In this document: positions 32,817 through 40,014 of the stretch, in pieces
How positions within the stretch are numbered: the stretch's first letter is position 1
Layout: each line of letters opens with the position of its first letter
Source: Lachnoclostridium sp. An76
GTDB lineage: Bacteria > Bacillota > Clostridia > Lachnospirales > Lachnospiraceae
Assembly (NCBI RefSeq): GCF_002161355.1
Contig: NZ_NFHL01000013.1
Span: 1-40,014, forward strand
Direction: 5' to 3'
Length of the DNA stretch: 40,014 nt
Translations under genes and position numbers: made by a program
Notes under the pieces: generated by a model
Seen by the model: only the letters and a program-made list of their open reading frames with translations
Database searches by the model: none
What the model was told of the DNA's origin: nothing

Positions 32817-33728
32817 ATGATATTTAAGTTTGGCGAACAACTGATACCGATGAAACTGTCGGACTGGGAATCAGATCCCGGTCCGGCGGTTTTTGTGACG
32901 GATTCCAGGCATGCGGAAGAGGTGCTGTCTAAGGCGGGGATCGTGTATGAGAATGAGATCCATGTGTCCAAGATCGGGTTCTGCCGTCTGGAGAACCAGC
33001 AGGACTGCGTGGTGGGGACTCTGTGTATCCCGAAACTCCTGGATGTACTGGGAAGCAGGTACAGGATGTATTTCTTTGTGAACAGGGCAAATGTAGTGAT
33101 CGTGGATGACGAGGATTTCTCTATCCGTCTGATCCGCAGGATCCAGCAGAAAAGGACCCATCAGGGAGAGACAAAAGAACGGTTCCTCTACAACTATATC
33201 GCAGAGTTCATCAGCCGCGACCTGGAGATGCTGGTGGCGTATGAGCGGCGCCTGCTCAGGATGGAAGAGGATGTGAGCCAGGAGCACATCGCAAATTTCC
33301 AGAATAAGCTCATGCCTATCCGCAGGGAGCTGCTGAACCTTCGCAGTTATTATGACGAGATCATGGACCTGAGCAAAGAGCTGGAGGAAAATGAAAACGG
33401 GTTCTTCCTTAAGAAACACCTGAAATATTTCGGGACGCTCACAGACCGGGCGGACCGGCTTATGAGCCGGACGAACCATCTCCTGGAATACGCCCAGCAG
33501 GTTAAAGAGGCATACCAGGCGCAGATCGACGCCAGGCAGAACAGCAACATGCAGTACCTGACCGTGATCTCCACCATCTTCTTTCCGCTGACCCTGATCA
33601 CCGGGTGGTTCGGAATGAACTTTCAGGATATGCCCGGGTTAAAGGATGGCTATCCGTGGGTCGTCGCGCTGAGCATCATCGTGCTCGCCGGGTGTATCAT
33701 CATATTCAAGAAAAAGCACATTCTGTAA
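32817..33728 (+). CDS. CorA-family divalent cation transporter
   Basis: A 303-residue protein with a large cytosolic N-terminal domain, a long helical region (about 130-245) and two C-terminal membrane helices (about 243-265 and 280-298). The pore signature GMN is at residues 266-268 (GWFGMNFQ). It should form a pentameric Mg2+ (or Co2+/Ni2+) channel. Located after ppk1, whose product binds Mg2+ as polyphosphate salt; that link is only suggestive. Its stop codon is ten bases from that of the convergent rsgI gene. Confidence 0.93.
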   Translation: MIFKFGEQLIPMKLSDWESDPGPAVFVTDSRHAEEVLSKAGIVYENEIHVSKIGFCRLENQQDCVVGTLCIPKLLDVLGSRYRMYFFVNRANVVIVDDEDFSIRLIRRIQQKRTHQGETKERFLYNYIAEFISRDLEMLVAYERRLLRMEEDVSQEHIANFQNKLMPIRRELLNLRSYYDEIMDLSKELEENENGFFLKKHLKYFGTLTDRADRLMSRTNHLLEYAQQVKEAYQAQIDARQNSNMQYLTVISTIFFPLTLITGWFGMNFQDMPGLKDGYPWVVALSIIVLAGCIIIFKKKHIL

Positions 33729-33738
33729 ATACAGATTT

Positions 33739-34575
33739 TCAGTCGTCCCCGCTATATCCACTGTCTCCGGAAGTGTCGTATCCGCTGTCTCCTTCTGCGT
33801 TATACCCGCTGTCCCCGGATCCGCCGGAAGGCGATGCCGGCTGCTGGGGCTGGACAGGAGTGGACGGAGCAGGAGATTCCTGGACCGGCTGTTCAGGCGC
33901 TGCGGGTTCCTCGTCCTGGGCGCCGGGGATGGGGATCGTGACAGACTGGGGGTCCTGAAGGAACTGACCGTCCCCTGTGTCAAGGTCGATCGTCCCGGTC
34001 AGGATCTCAACGGTGACAGACTCGCTACGCAGATGCTCGTTGAGAGCGCCGGCAACGCTGTGCTCGGTCTGGGATGTCCATTTTGAACTTTCGGAATCCG
34101 CAAGGATTCCGATCTGTCCCCCGTCTTTCAGAAACTCCATCTGCACGGCAAGGTCTGCCAGTCCGCTGGCTGCTTTTTCTGCACTTTCCCCTTTGTAGTC
34201 ATAGCTTTCGGCCAGGACTTCGCCATCTGCGTTGAGGCCCTGCAGATCCAGTACGCGGCCGGAACGGCTCAGCGTCATTTCTATAAGAGGATTGATCTGC
34301 ATCTGCATCGTCCCGTAGGGAACATACAGGTACTGATATTCATAGACGCCGAATGCGCCCAGACATATGCACGCGGCCAGGCCTGCTGTCAGACGGATGA
34401 TCTGCCTGCGTTTTTCAGCCCTGTCTGAAGGATAGATCAGAGGGACGATGTCCCGGACAGTATCGCCGGTCTGGTATCCTTTGTTTGCGGCCTTGATATA
34501 TCGTCCGCTGTTATCCAGAAGGACTGCGTATGCGGTGTGGACTTTCATGACCAGATAAGTAGTGTCTTTTTTCAT
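33739..34575 (-). CDS. rsgI: RsgI-family anti-sigma factor with GDSGY tail
   Basis: A 278-residue single-pass membrane protein. The N-terminal cytosolic RsgI domain (about 1-55) should bind SigI; a basic patch (KRRQIIR) precedes the membrane helix (about 60-80). The outer part (about 83-125) is the conserved RsgI domain (YGTMQMQINPLIEM, then GLNADGEVL). It keeps an Asn-Pro pair at 95-96, where family members cut themselves. The C terminus is Pro/Gln-rich (about 220-250) and then repeats GDSGY (about 254-278), instead of the carbohydrate-binding sensors of cellulolytic clostridia. Encoded 39 bases after sigI, presumably in one transcript. Confidence 0.88.
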   Translation of the reverse strand: MKKDTTYLVMKVHTAYAVLLDNSGRYIKAANKGYQTGDTVRDIVPLIYPSDRAEKRRQIIRLTAGLAACICLGAFGVYEYQYLYVPYGTMQMQINPLIEMTLSRSGRVLDLQGLNADGEVLAESYDYKGESAEKAASGLADLAVQMEFLKDGGQIGILADSESSKWTSQTEHSVAGALNEHLRSESVTVEILTGTIDLDTGDGQFLQDPQSVTIPIPGAQDEEPAAPEQPVQESPAPSTPVQPQQPASPSGGSGDSGYNAEGDSGYDTSGDSGYSGDD

Positions 34576-34614
34576 TTTCAGCTCCGTTTCTGCCGTGTAC
34601 AGCGTGAATGTCTT

Positions 34615-35331
34615 TCAGGAGGACAGATGGTAGAGGTGTCCCCGGATGATCTCGTAACCGTTTGTAAATGCGAGCAGGACCGCGATAAGATATTTTCGGT
34701 GCCGTTCCAGTGTCTTTTTGTCAGTCCCTGATTTTTCCGCCAGAGATGAGATCGGGAGTTTTTTGGATTCGAGCAGTATGTCAAAGATTTCCGGGTGGAG
34801 CTTTGCAGCGGCCAGTACTTTCTGACAGGATGCCAGCGTACGTCCCTGCCGGGGACAGTTGTCTGCTACTTCGGAAAATGTGATGCCGAATTCCCCCAGT
34901 TGACGCTCAAATTCTTCAATCTCTTCCCGCGCGGCGGCCCGCCTGTGCGAAGCCTCGATCTCATTCTTCGGGTCTTCCAGGCGGTCCAGCTTTGAGATAT
35001 CATCGTCCTCATCCTGAAGAGGTGCATGCAGGGAAATGACTTTTGCGTGCTTTTTTTCTTTTCTGTAATGGTCGATCATACGGTTTCGGATGCCGCGGGA
35101 CGCATAGGAAAGAAATGCTCCACGGTTCTGCTCGTATCCCAGTATCGCTTCATAAAAAGCAAGCATGGCGATGCTCAGCTCTTCATCCTGTCCGTCAATG
35201 GGAGCGCGTTTGATAAATTTCGCTGTCTCTGCGCGGATAAAACCCATATACTGCCGGATCAGGGCATCTGCCGCTTCGGGATCTGTCCTGGCGGCCTGCA
35301 CACGTCCGACAAGATCCTGTACTTCGTTCAT
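34615..35331 (-). CDS. sigI: RNA polymerase sigma factor SigI
   Basis: A 238-residue sigma-70-like factor of the SigI type. Region 2 covers about residues 20-95 (YMGFIRAETAKFI, then GAFLSYASRGIRNRMIDHYRK). A linker follows, and the SigI C-terminal domain (about 130-235) replaces normal region 4; KKTLERHRKYLIAVLLAFTNGYE is the characteristic DNA-contact segment. It is followed by rsgI, the standard partner pair. Its own promoter region has an ACCCC-N19-CGTA arrangement, indicating autoregulation. AGGAGG precedes the ATG. Confidence 0.93.
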   Translation of the reverse strand: MNEVQDLVGRVQAARTDPEAADALIRQYMGFIRAETAKFIKRAPIDGQDEELSIAMLAFYEAILGYEQNRGAFLSYASRGIRNRMIDHYRKEKKHAKVISLHAPLQDEDDDISKLDRLEDPKNEIEASHRRAAAREEIEEFERQLGEFGITFSEVADNCPRQGRTLASCQKVLAAAKLHPEIFDILLESKKLPISSLAEKSGTDKKTLERHRKYLIAVLLAFTNGYEIIRGHLYHLSS

Positions 35332-35365
35332 TCGTAATTCCCTCCTATTTCCTCCCTATTTATAG

Positions 35366-35395
35366 TATACGTAAAGAGATTCTCTTTTCAGGGGT
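35366..35395 (-). promoter_or_regulatory. predicted SigI-type promoter of sigI-rsgI
   Basis: On the minus strand ACCCC (35395-35391), 19 bases, then CGTA (35371-35368). SigI promoters described in Bacillus and Clostridium have an ACCCC-like -35 and a CGAA-like -10. The same two blocks with the same 19-base gap occur on the plus strand upstream of the divergent lipoprotein gene. Confidence 0.6.
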
Positions 35396-35526
35396 GTGCA
35401 CTTGGAAAATTGTCGGTTCATTATATCTTTTTCGTGTAAAAATGATGTTAAATATAGATTAAATCTAAGAAAAGCTGCGGACAGAAAAATCATTTTTCAG
35501 ATATAATTAAAAAAATTTTTGTTTCG

Positions 35527-35554
35527 ACCCCGTTTTTGGGATCAGGACTGCGTA
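35527..35554 (+). promoter_or_regulatory. predicted SigI-type promoter of the lipoprotein operon
   Basis: ACCCC (35527-35531), 19 bases, then CGTA (35551-35554), about 50 bases before the lipoprotein start codon. Spacing and both boxes match the predicted sigI promoter on the other strand. Confidence 0.6.
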
Positions 35555-35602
35555 ATCTACATCATAACCCGAAACAAAATCACAAAAAGGAGAGAAAGAG
35601 TT

Positions 35603-36433
35603 ATGACGAGAAAACACATGATCACAACACTTGCAGCAGTATTGACAGTTGGGCTTATGGGAGGCATTCTTGCAGGATGCGGAAGCAGACAGCCGGCCCC
35701 GGCATCCGGGACGGCACAGACAGAGACACAGGAGAAAAGCGGAGTCATCTGTCTGAAGGTGAATCCGGAGATCGCAGTCTCTTATGATGAGGCCGGAATG
35801 GTAACAGGCATTGAAGGCAGAAATGATGATGGAAAAAATCTCGCGGCAGATTACAGCGGATATGAAGGAAGGCCCTGCCGGGATGTGATCAAAGAGCTGG
35901 TCGCTAAGATCAATGATGCGGGATACTTTGTGGAAGAAGCGGACGGCAGCGCGAGAAAGATCACCCTGGAGATTGGAACAGGTTCTTATCTCCCGGAAGA
36001 GAATTTCCTCAACCATATCGTAGCAGGGATCCAGGAATATACTTCTTCGGTCCAGATGAACAGCCCGGTTGAAGTCGCAGGAGAGAGCACTTACGGATGG
36101 ACGGATTACGGTGATACGGATTACGGCCCGGACAACGACGGTGTGACAGATTACAATGATACAGATTACGGTCCGAACAATGACGGCGTGACGGATTACA
36201 ATGATACGGACTACGGCCCGAACAACGACGGCGTGACGGATTACAATGACACAGACTACGGCCCGAACAACGATGGTGTGACAGATTACAGCGCGCCGGC
36301 CCCGGCTCCCGCGCCGACTCCTGCTCCTGCTCCGGCAGCGCCGTCCGGAGGCGACTCCGGCTATGGTGATTCCGGTTATAGTGACTCCGGATACGGGGAT
36401 TCCGGTTATGGGGATTCCGGCTATGACGACTGA
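35603..36433 (+). CDS. lipoprotein with RsgI-like domain and repeat tail
   Basis: A 276-residue lipoprotein: signal peptide 1-25 with lipobox LAGC (C26). Residues about 46-150 resemble the extracytoplasmic RsgI domain (GVICLKVNPEIAVSYDEAG, GRNDDGKNL), including an Asn-Pro at 54-55 matching the RsgI autoproteolysis site. Residues 171-230 are four 15-residue repeats (DTDYGPNNDGVTDYN type), then a Pro-Ala linker (231-247), then six DSGY units to the end. RsgI, encoded divergently, ends in the same DSGY-rich tail. There is no sigma-binding domain, so it is not itself an anti-sigma factor; possibly a decoy, ligand or substrate. AAAGGAG precedes the ATG. First gene of an operon with VTC, DUF4956 and CotH. 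Confidence 0.85.
   Translation: MTRKHMITTLAAVLTVGLMGGILAGCGSRQPAPASGTAQTETQEKSGVICLKVNPEIAVSYDEAGMVTGIEGRNDDGKNLAADYSGYEGRPCRDVIKELVAKINDAGYFVEEADGSARKITLEIGTGSYLPEENFLNHIVAGIQEYTSSVQMNSPVEVAGESTYGWTDYGDTDYGPDNDGVTDYNDTDYGPNNDGVTDYNDTDYGPNNDGVTDYNDTDYGPNNDGVTDYSAPAPAPAPTPAPAPAAPSGGDSGYGDSGYSDSGYGDSGYGDSGYDD
36113..36292 (+). repeat. four 45-bp tandem repeats in the lipoprotein gene
   Basis: Four 45-bp units encode the 15-residue Asp/Tyr/Thr-rich repeat. The units differ mostly at synonymous positions (for example GATACA, GATACG and GACACA for Asp-Thr), so the protein repeat is under selection rather than freshly duplicated. Confidence 0.9.
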
Positions 36434-37169
36434 TCAGACAGGGAAAGAGGGGCTGTCAGAGAAGCACGGCCAGGCTGTGAAGATCGATAAAACGCCGGCT
36501 GCATTCCGGCATGAGCTGAAGCATATGGTGACCCCGGCGGAAGATGCGGTGCTTGCATCCAGGCTGAGCAGGCTGTTCCGCCGGGACAGCCATGCAGGGA
36601 AAAATGGAGTATACCGGGTGAACAGCCTGTATTTTGACACTCCGGATGACAAAGCTCTCGCGCAGAAGGCCGCGGGGGTGAGTGACAGGGAAAAGTTCCG
36701 GCTGAGATATTATGACCGGGATCTGACATTCCTCAGGCTGGAAAAGAAGATAAAGAGAGGCGGGCTGTGTTCCAAACGCAGCGCCCGCCTTACACAGGAG
36801 CAGGCGCATCAGCTGCTTTCCGGGAAAATCGGTTTCCTTTTGGAGAGTGCGGATCCGCTCCTGACCGAGCTTTACGCGAAGATGAAAGGGCAGCTCCTGC
36901 GACCGAAGACCATTGTCAGCTATGAGCGCGAGGCATTTGTATATGCCCCGGGCAATGTGCGGATCACACTGGACCGGGATCTGCATACAGGGCTTTTCAG
37001 CACGGATTTTCTGGATCCGGGCCGAATGCACGTGCCCGCGGCAGGATGTACTGTGCTGGAAGTGAAATATGATGCATTTCTGCCGGATCTTGTGAGGCTG
37101 GCAGTGCAGACCCCGGACAGAAAGACAGGCGCATACTCCAAATATGCAGTGTGCCGAAAATACGGATAA
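36423..37169 (+). CDS. VTC-domain polyphosphate polymerase-like protein
   Basis: A 248-residue triphosphate-tunnel protein of the VTC group, related to the catalytic core of yeast Vtc4, which makes polyphosphate from ATP. Tunnel motifs in order: FRHELKHMV, NSLYFDTPDD, KFRLRYYD, LRLEKKIKR, TIVSYEREAFVY, VRITLDRDL, VLEVKYDAFLP and SKYAVCR. It is soluble, with no SPX domain or membrane helix. The ATG at 36423 overlaps the end of the lipoprotein gene by 11 bases, implying coupling. Bacterial VTC proteins are often encoded with DUF4956 and CotH, as here. Polymerase activity is inferred, not proven. Confidence 0.88.
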   Translation: MTTDQTGKEGLSEKHGQAVKIDKTPAAFRHELKHMVTPAEDAVLASRLSRLFRRDSHAGKNGVYRVNSLYFDTPDDKALAQKAAGVSDREKFRLRYYDRDLTFLRLEKKIKRGGLCSKRSARLTQEQAHQLLSGKIGFLLESADPLLTELYAKMKGQLLRPKTIVSYEREAFVYAPGNVRITLDRDLHTGLFSTDFLDPGRMHVPAAGCTVLEVKYDAFLPDLVRLAVQTPDRKTGAYSKYAVCRKYG

Positions 37170-37186
37170 TGAAAGGTGAATGAGAA

Positions 37187-37858
37187 ATGACATTTCAGGA
37201 TATATTCAAATCCTCTTTTCTGGAAAATATAAGCGCGGTATCTGTGCTGGATATGACGCTTGCCCTGATCCTCGCTTTTGCTCTCGGGCTTTTTATCTTT
37301 TTGATCTATAAGAAGAGTTACTGCGGCCTGATGTATTCAGCGGCATTCGGCGTGACGCTCATAACCCTGACTTTGATCACTACGCTTTTGATGCTGGCTG
37401 TCACGAGCAATATCGTCCTCTCTCTTGGTATGGTCGGAGCTCTGTCCATCGTCAGATTCCGGACAGCGATCAAAGAGCCTATGGATATCGCGTTCCTTTT
37501 CTGGAGCATTGCCGCAGGCATTGTCCTGGCAGCCGGATTTATCCCGCTTGCCGTGTTCGGGAGCGTTTTTATCGGTCTGGTGCTGCTGGTCTTCGCGGGG
37601 AGAAAAAATCTGGAGCGCCCGTATATCCTTGTCGTACACTGCCAGACAGATTCCCAGGAAAAGGAAGTGGAAGCGTACATAAAAGATCAGGTCAAAGCGC
37701 TTTCATTAAAGAGCAAGACAGTTACGCCGGGGTGTATAGAGCTGAATTATGAGGTGCGGTTCCGGGAAGGCGAGGCAGAGTTTGTCAATGCAGTTGCCGG
37801 GATGGAAGGCGTGACACACACGGTTCTTGTGTCATACAACGGCGATTATATGGGGTAG
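37187..37858 (+). CDS. DUF4956 membrane protein
   Basis: A 223-residue protein with four membrane segments (about 20-40, 47-75, 80-88 re-entrant or short, 101-130) around the conserved GMVGALSIVRFRTAIKEP motif (residues about 82-99). A cytosolic C-terminal domain follows (about 140-223). Function is unknown. Repeated association with VTC-type proteins suggests it anchors the polymerase or moves its product across the membrane, as the Vtc1-type subunits do in yeast; that is analogy only. It starts 18 bases after the VTC gene and ends 7 bases before cotH. Confidence 0.88.
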   Translation: MTFQDIFKSSFLENISAVSVLDMTLALILAFALGLFIFLIYKKSYCGLMYSAAFGVTLITLTLITTLLMLAVTSNIVLSLGMVGALSIVRFRTAIKEPMDIAFLFWSIAAGIVLAAGFIPLAVFGSVFIGLVLLVFAGRKNLERPYILVVHCQTDSQEKEVEAYIKDQVKALSLKSKTVTPGCIELNYEVRFREGEAEFVNAVAGMEGVTHTVLVSYNGDYMG

Positions 37859-37864
37859 CATATT

Positions 37865-39262
37865 ATGCTGAAGCACAGATATACAGACTGGATCTGTATC
37901 ATGGCAGCCGCTGCGGCGTGTATACTGGCGGGAGTATTCCTGTTTGCAGAAAGGCTGGGCATACAGCCGCGTTATTCGGAGCCCGGATATGCGACAAGAC
38001 TGTTTGACGACAGTTATGTGCACACGGTGGATATTCAGATCGATGACTGGGAAGCATTCCTCGCGGCGGCTCCGGAAGAAATATATACAGAGTGCGACGT
38101 GGAGATCGACGGAGAGACTTTTTCTTCCGTGGGCCTGCGCGCCAAGGGGAATAATTCGCTCAGGCTTGTCAATGAATACGGCCTGCAGCGCTACAGCCTG
38201 AAGATCGAGTTTGACCATTTTCAGGACGGGAATACATATTACGGACTGGATAAGCTTTCCCTTGACTCTTCTTATCAGGACAACAGTTACATGAAAAATT
38301 ACCTCGCATACGATATGATGGACTATATGGAGGTGCCGTCTCCTCTGTGCAGCTATGTATGGGTCACGGTCAACGGGAATGACTGGGGACTGTTCCTGGC
38401 TGTAGAGGAGCCGGAGGAGGCGTTTGCGAGACGGAACTTCGGAGCAGGTCACGGGAAACTTTACAAGCCGGACTACCGTTCGCTGGAAGAGGAAAACCGG
38501 GATGTTGCCCTGCAGTATATGTCAGAAGATCCTGCGGATTATGACAACATTTTCCGAAATGCCAGATTTGAGACTGACACAGAGGACCAGACTCGGCTGA
38601 TCCGGGCGCTGCGGATATTGTCAGAAGGAGTGGATCTGGAACAGGCGGTGGATACAGATGAAGTGCTCAGATATTTTACAGTACAGGTATTTGTAGTGAA
38701 TCTGGACAGTTACCTGGGAAGGACGGGACATAATTACTTTCTGTACGAAGAGGATGGGATCATCAGCATACTTCCCTGGGATTATAATCTGGCGTTCGCC
38801 ACATATTCTCTGGGAATGCCGGACCCTGTCAATGATGCGCAGCTGTATATCAATTATCCGATCGATACTCCGGCAGCGGGAGAGATCATGAAAAACCGCC
38901 CTCTCTATCATAACCTGATGAAACACGATGAATATTTTTCCATGTACCACACCTATTTTGACGAGTTTATCAGCGGGTATTTTGAGAGCGGATATTTTGA
39001 AAAAAAGACAGCGGAGACCGCTAAGTTGATCGCACCTTATGTAAAACAGGATCCCACGGCATTCTGCTCCTATGATGAATTCCTTACCGGCGTGCAGACG
39101 ATCACGGATTTCTGCCTGCTGCGCGCGGAAAGCGTAAGAGGTCAGCTTGAGGGAGAGATCCCCTCTACGATCCGGGGACAGCTGGAGGATACCAAAAGCC
39201 GGATAGACGGATCCGGGGTGTGGCTGCCGGATATGGGGGAACTGTCAGACTTAAAACGGTAA
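37865..39262 (+). CDS. membrane-anchored CotH kinase family protein
   Basis: A 465-residue protein with an N-terminal membrane anchor (about 11-29) and an outward CotH domain. Typical CotH motifs: VGLRAKGNNS (about residues 95-104), LSLDSSYQDNSYMKNYLAYDMM (about 135-156), VNGNDWGLFLAVEEPEEAF, HGKLYKPD (kinase lysine region) and ILPWDYNLAF (metal-binding Asp). CotH proteins are atypical protein kinases; in Bacillus one phosphorylates a spore-coat protein. Here the operon context points to a surface substrate, perhaps the Ser/Thr/Tyr-rich lipoprotein or RsgI tails. Its TAA stop is the first triplet of the second large repeat element. Confidence 0.9.
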   Translation: MLKHRYTDWICIMAAAAACILAGVFLFAERLGIQPRYSEPGYATRLFDDSYVHTVDIQIDDWEAFLAAAPEEIYTECDVEIDGETFSSVGLRAKGNNSLRLVNEYGLQRYSLKIEFDHFQDGNTYYGLDKLSLDSSYQDNSYMKNYLAYDMMDYMEVPSPLCSYVWVTVNGNDWGLFLAVEEPEEAFARRNFGAGHGKLYKPDYRSLEEENRDVALQYMSEDPADYDNIFRNARFETDTEDQTRLIRALRILSEGVDLEQAVDTDEVLRYFTVQVFVVNLDSYLGRTGHNYFLYEEDGIISILPWDYNLAFATYSLGMPDPVNDAQLYINYPIDTPAAGEIMKNRPLYHNLMKHDEYFSMYHTYFDEFISGYFESGYFEKKTAETAKLIAPYVKQDPTAFCSYDEFLTGVQTITDFCLLRAESVRGQLEGEIPSTIRGQLEDTKSRIDGSGVWLPDMGELSDLKR

Positions 39263-40014
39263 ATCTGTATTTGTGAGGGAGCCTTCCTGTTGGCTAAACG
39301 TCCGAAAACAGTGAAGCGCAGTTATAGAAGACGTATTCAGCACGGGTGTGTGGGTGGCTTCGGCTCCGGGGCTCCGTGGCAGCAAAAACTAAGAAATCCG
39401 GGACTATGCTAAAGTCAGAAAGCAGCAGGGAGCAACTCGCCTTTGGCTCAGACAAGCCCCCTGCTGCTTTCAACGCATAGTTCCGGATTTCAAGTTTTTT
39501 CAAGCCCCTCCGCAGTCACCTCAGACACCCACACACCCGTGCTGAAAGGTTTTCGAAAAAGGCGCTTCGCTGTTTTCTGGTTTTGCTCAAGACGGAAGGT
39601 CCCCGACAAATGCAGCATTTCAAAACGCGGCGAGAAGGGAACTCTCCCGGCAAAAGGCAACCCATCTCCCGAAAGTCCACAGTATCTTCCGTCTTGGATA
39701 AATTCCTGTTCCGCCGCTGAAGCTCCCCTCTGACCCACCTTTTGAAATCCTGCATTTGCCTGCGGGGACCTTCCGATCGGATGTGCGCAGAAAACCGCTC
39801 CTTTGATGCACCTTTCGCGGCGGACGGGGATATGGCGACGGTGACTTGGAGTAATCTGATGGAAAGACTTAAAAGAATGGGATGCGGCGTTAATTTCAAA
39901 GCGGATGCCTGAGCCGCAGGCGAATCTTCCGCTTTGAAATTGTCCTTAGCCGTATCCCATTCTTTTTACGTCTTTCCCAGATTACGGAACCGGAACCTGA
40001 GCCATATCCCCGTC
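39260..40014. repeat. large palindromic/structured non-coding element, copy 2 (cut by window end)
   Basis: Starts TAAATCTGTATTTGTG at the cotH stop, the same terminal sequence as copy 1, and continues in the same orientation to the window end. Positions about 39297-39545 match 8941-9189 almost base for base. It then lacks about 127 bases present in copy 1 (about 9297-9423). Two inner stems are rebuilt with different sequence: 39871-39888 with 39949-39966 (18 bp, one G-T) and 39892-39905 with 39928-39941 (14 bp perfect). The final bases begin the partner arm of the 24-bp stem seen in copy 1. No credible coding sequence. Confidence 0.9.

Noticed and set aside
33726..33739. A third copy of the large element between corA and rsgI
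   Set aside because: Only the 12-14 base terminal motif is present in the short space between the genes; it is reported only as a possible target or footprint.
36113..36292. Regular 45-bp repeats resembling a CRISPR or VNTR array
   Set aside because: The repeats are contiguous, in frame and encode a protein repeat; there are no spacers and no cas genes.

Overview
This window looks like a chromosomal segment of a Lachnospiraceae-type gut member of the Clostridia (Bacillota). The evidence is the order tig-clpP-clpX-lon-ysxC, strong AGGAGG ribosome sites, a YtrA-type GntR/ABC cassette, a SigI/RsgI pair, and RHS and IS66/IS3 content. The genus cannot be fixed from the sequence alone.

Layout. 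(1) 1-5.9 kb is an accessory region. It holds the 3' end of an RHS/YD-repeat polymorphic toxin gene with a frameshifted tip, an overlapping probable immunity gene, a degenerate orphan RHS tip, and an IS66 element that has lost most of tnpC and carries an inserted IS3-family (IS150-like) element. (2) 5.9-8.9 kb holds a minus-strand GntR-ABC-permease operon with an unusual double-hairpin leader, then endonuclease IV. (3) 8.9-9.86 kb is a large non-coding element built of nested inverted repeats. A second copy begins at 39.26 kb and runs off the window. (4) 9.86-11.6 kb holds an XRE regulator, a CYTH/TTM protein and a DJ-1 protein. (5) 11.7-19.3 kb is the protein quality-control cluster (trigger factor, ClpP, ClpX, Lon, YsxC) followed by an AI-2E-type permease. 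(6) 19.4-29 kb is ordinary metabolism and transport: rubredoxin, YczE-like membrane protein, FAD dehydrogenase, HAD phosphatase, glutamine-amidotransferase-like hydrolase, M19 dipeptidase, uracil permease, C39-like peptidase, short ProB and a LysR regulator. (7) 29.2-33.7 kb holds PIN-PhoH, polyphosphate kinase and CorA. (8) 33.7-39.3 kb is a SigI/RsgI pair divergent from a lipoprotein-VTC-DUF4956-CotH operon.

Two things stand out. The first is the two-copy element (8905-9861 and 39260-end). Its ends are 19-bp inverted repeats. Inside are 13-24 bp perfect or near-perfect stems, and two of the stems have different sequence in the two copies but stay fully paired (about 14 compensated positions). 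This is either a large structured RNA or a palindromic mobile element.

The second is the SigI locus. Both divergent transcripts start with the same ACCCC-N19-CGTA promoter layout. The first gene of the divergent operon is a lipoprotein that carries an RsgI-like domain with the Asn-Pro autoproteolysis bond, and it ends in the same GDSGY-rich tail as RsgI. The operon continues into a polyphosphate polymerase-like VTC protein, a DUF4956 membrane protein and a membrane-anchored CotH kinase. I read it as a SigI-controlled cell-surface polyphosphate/protein-phosphorylation system; that reading is inference.
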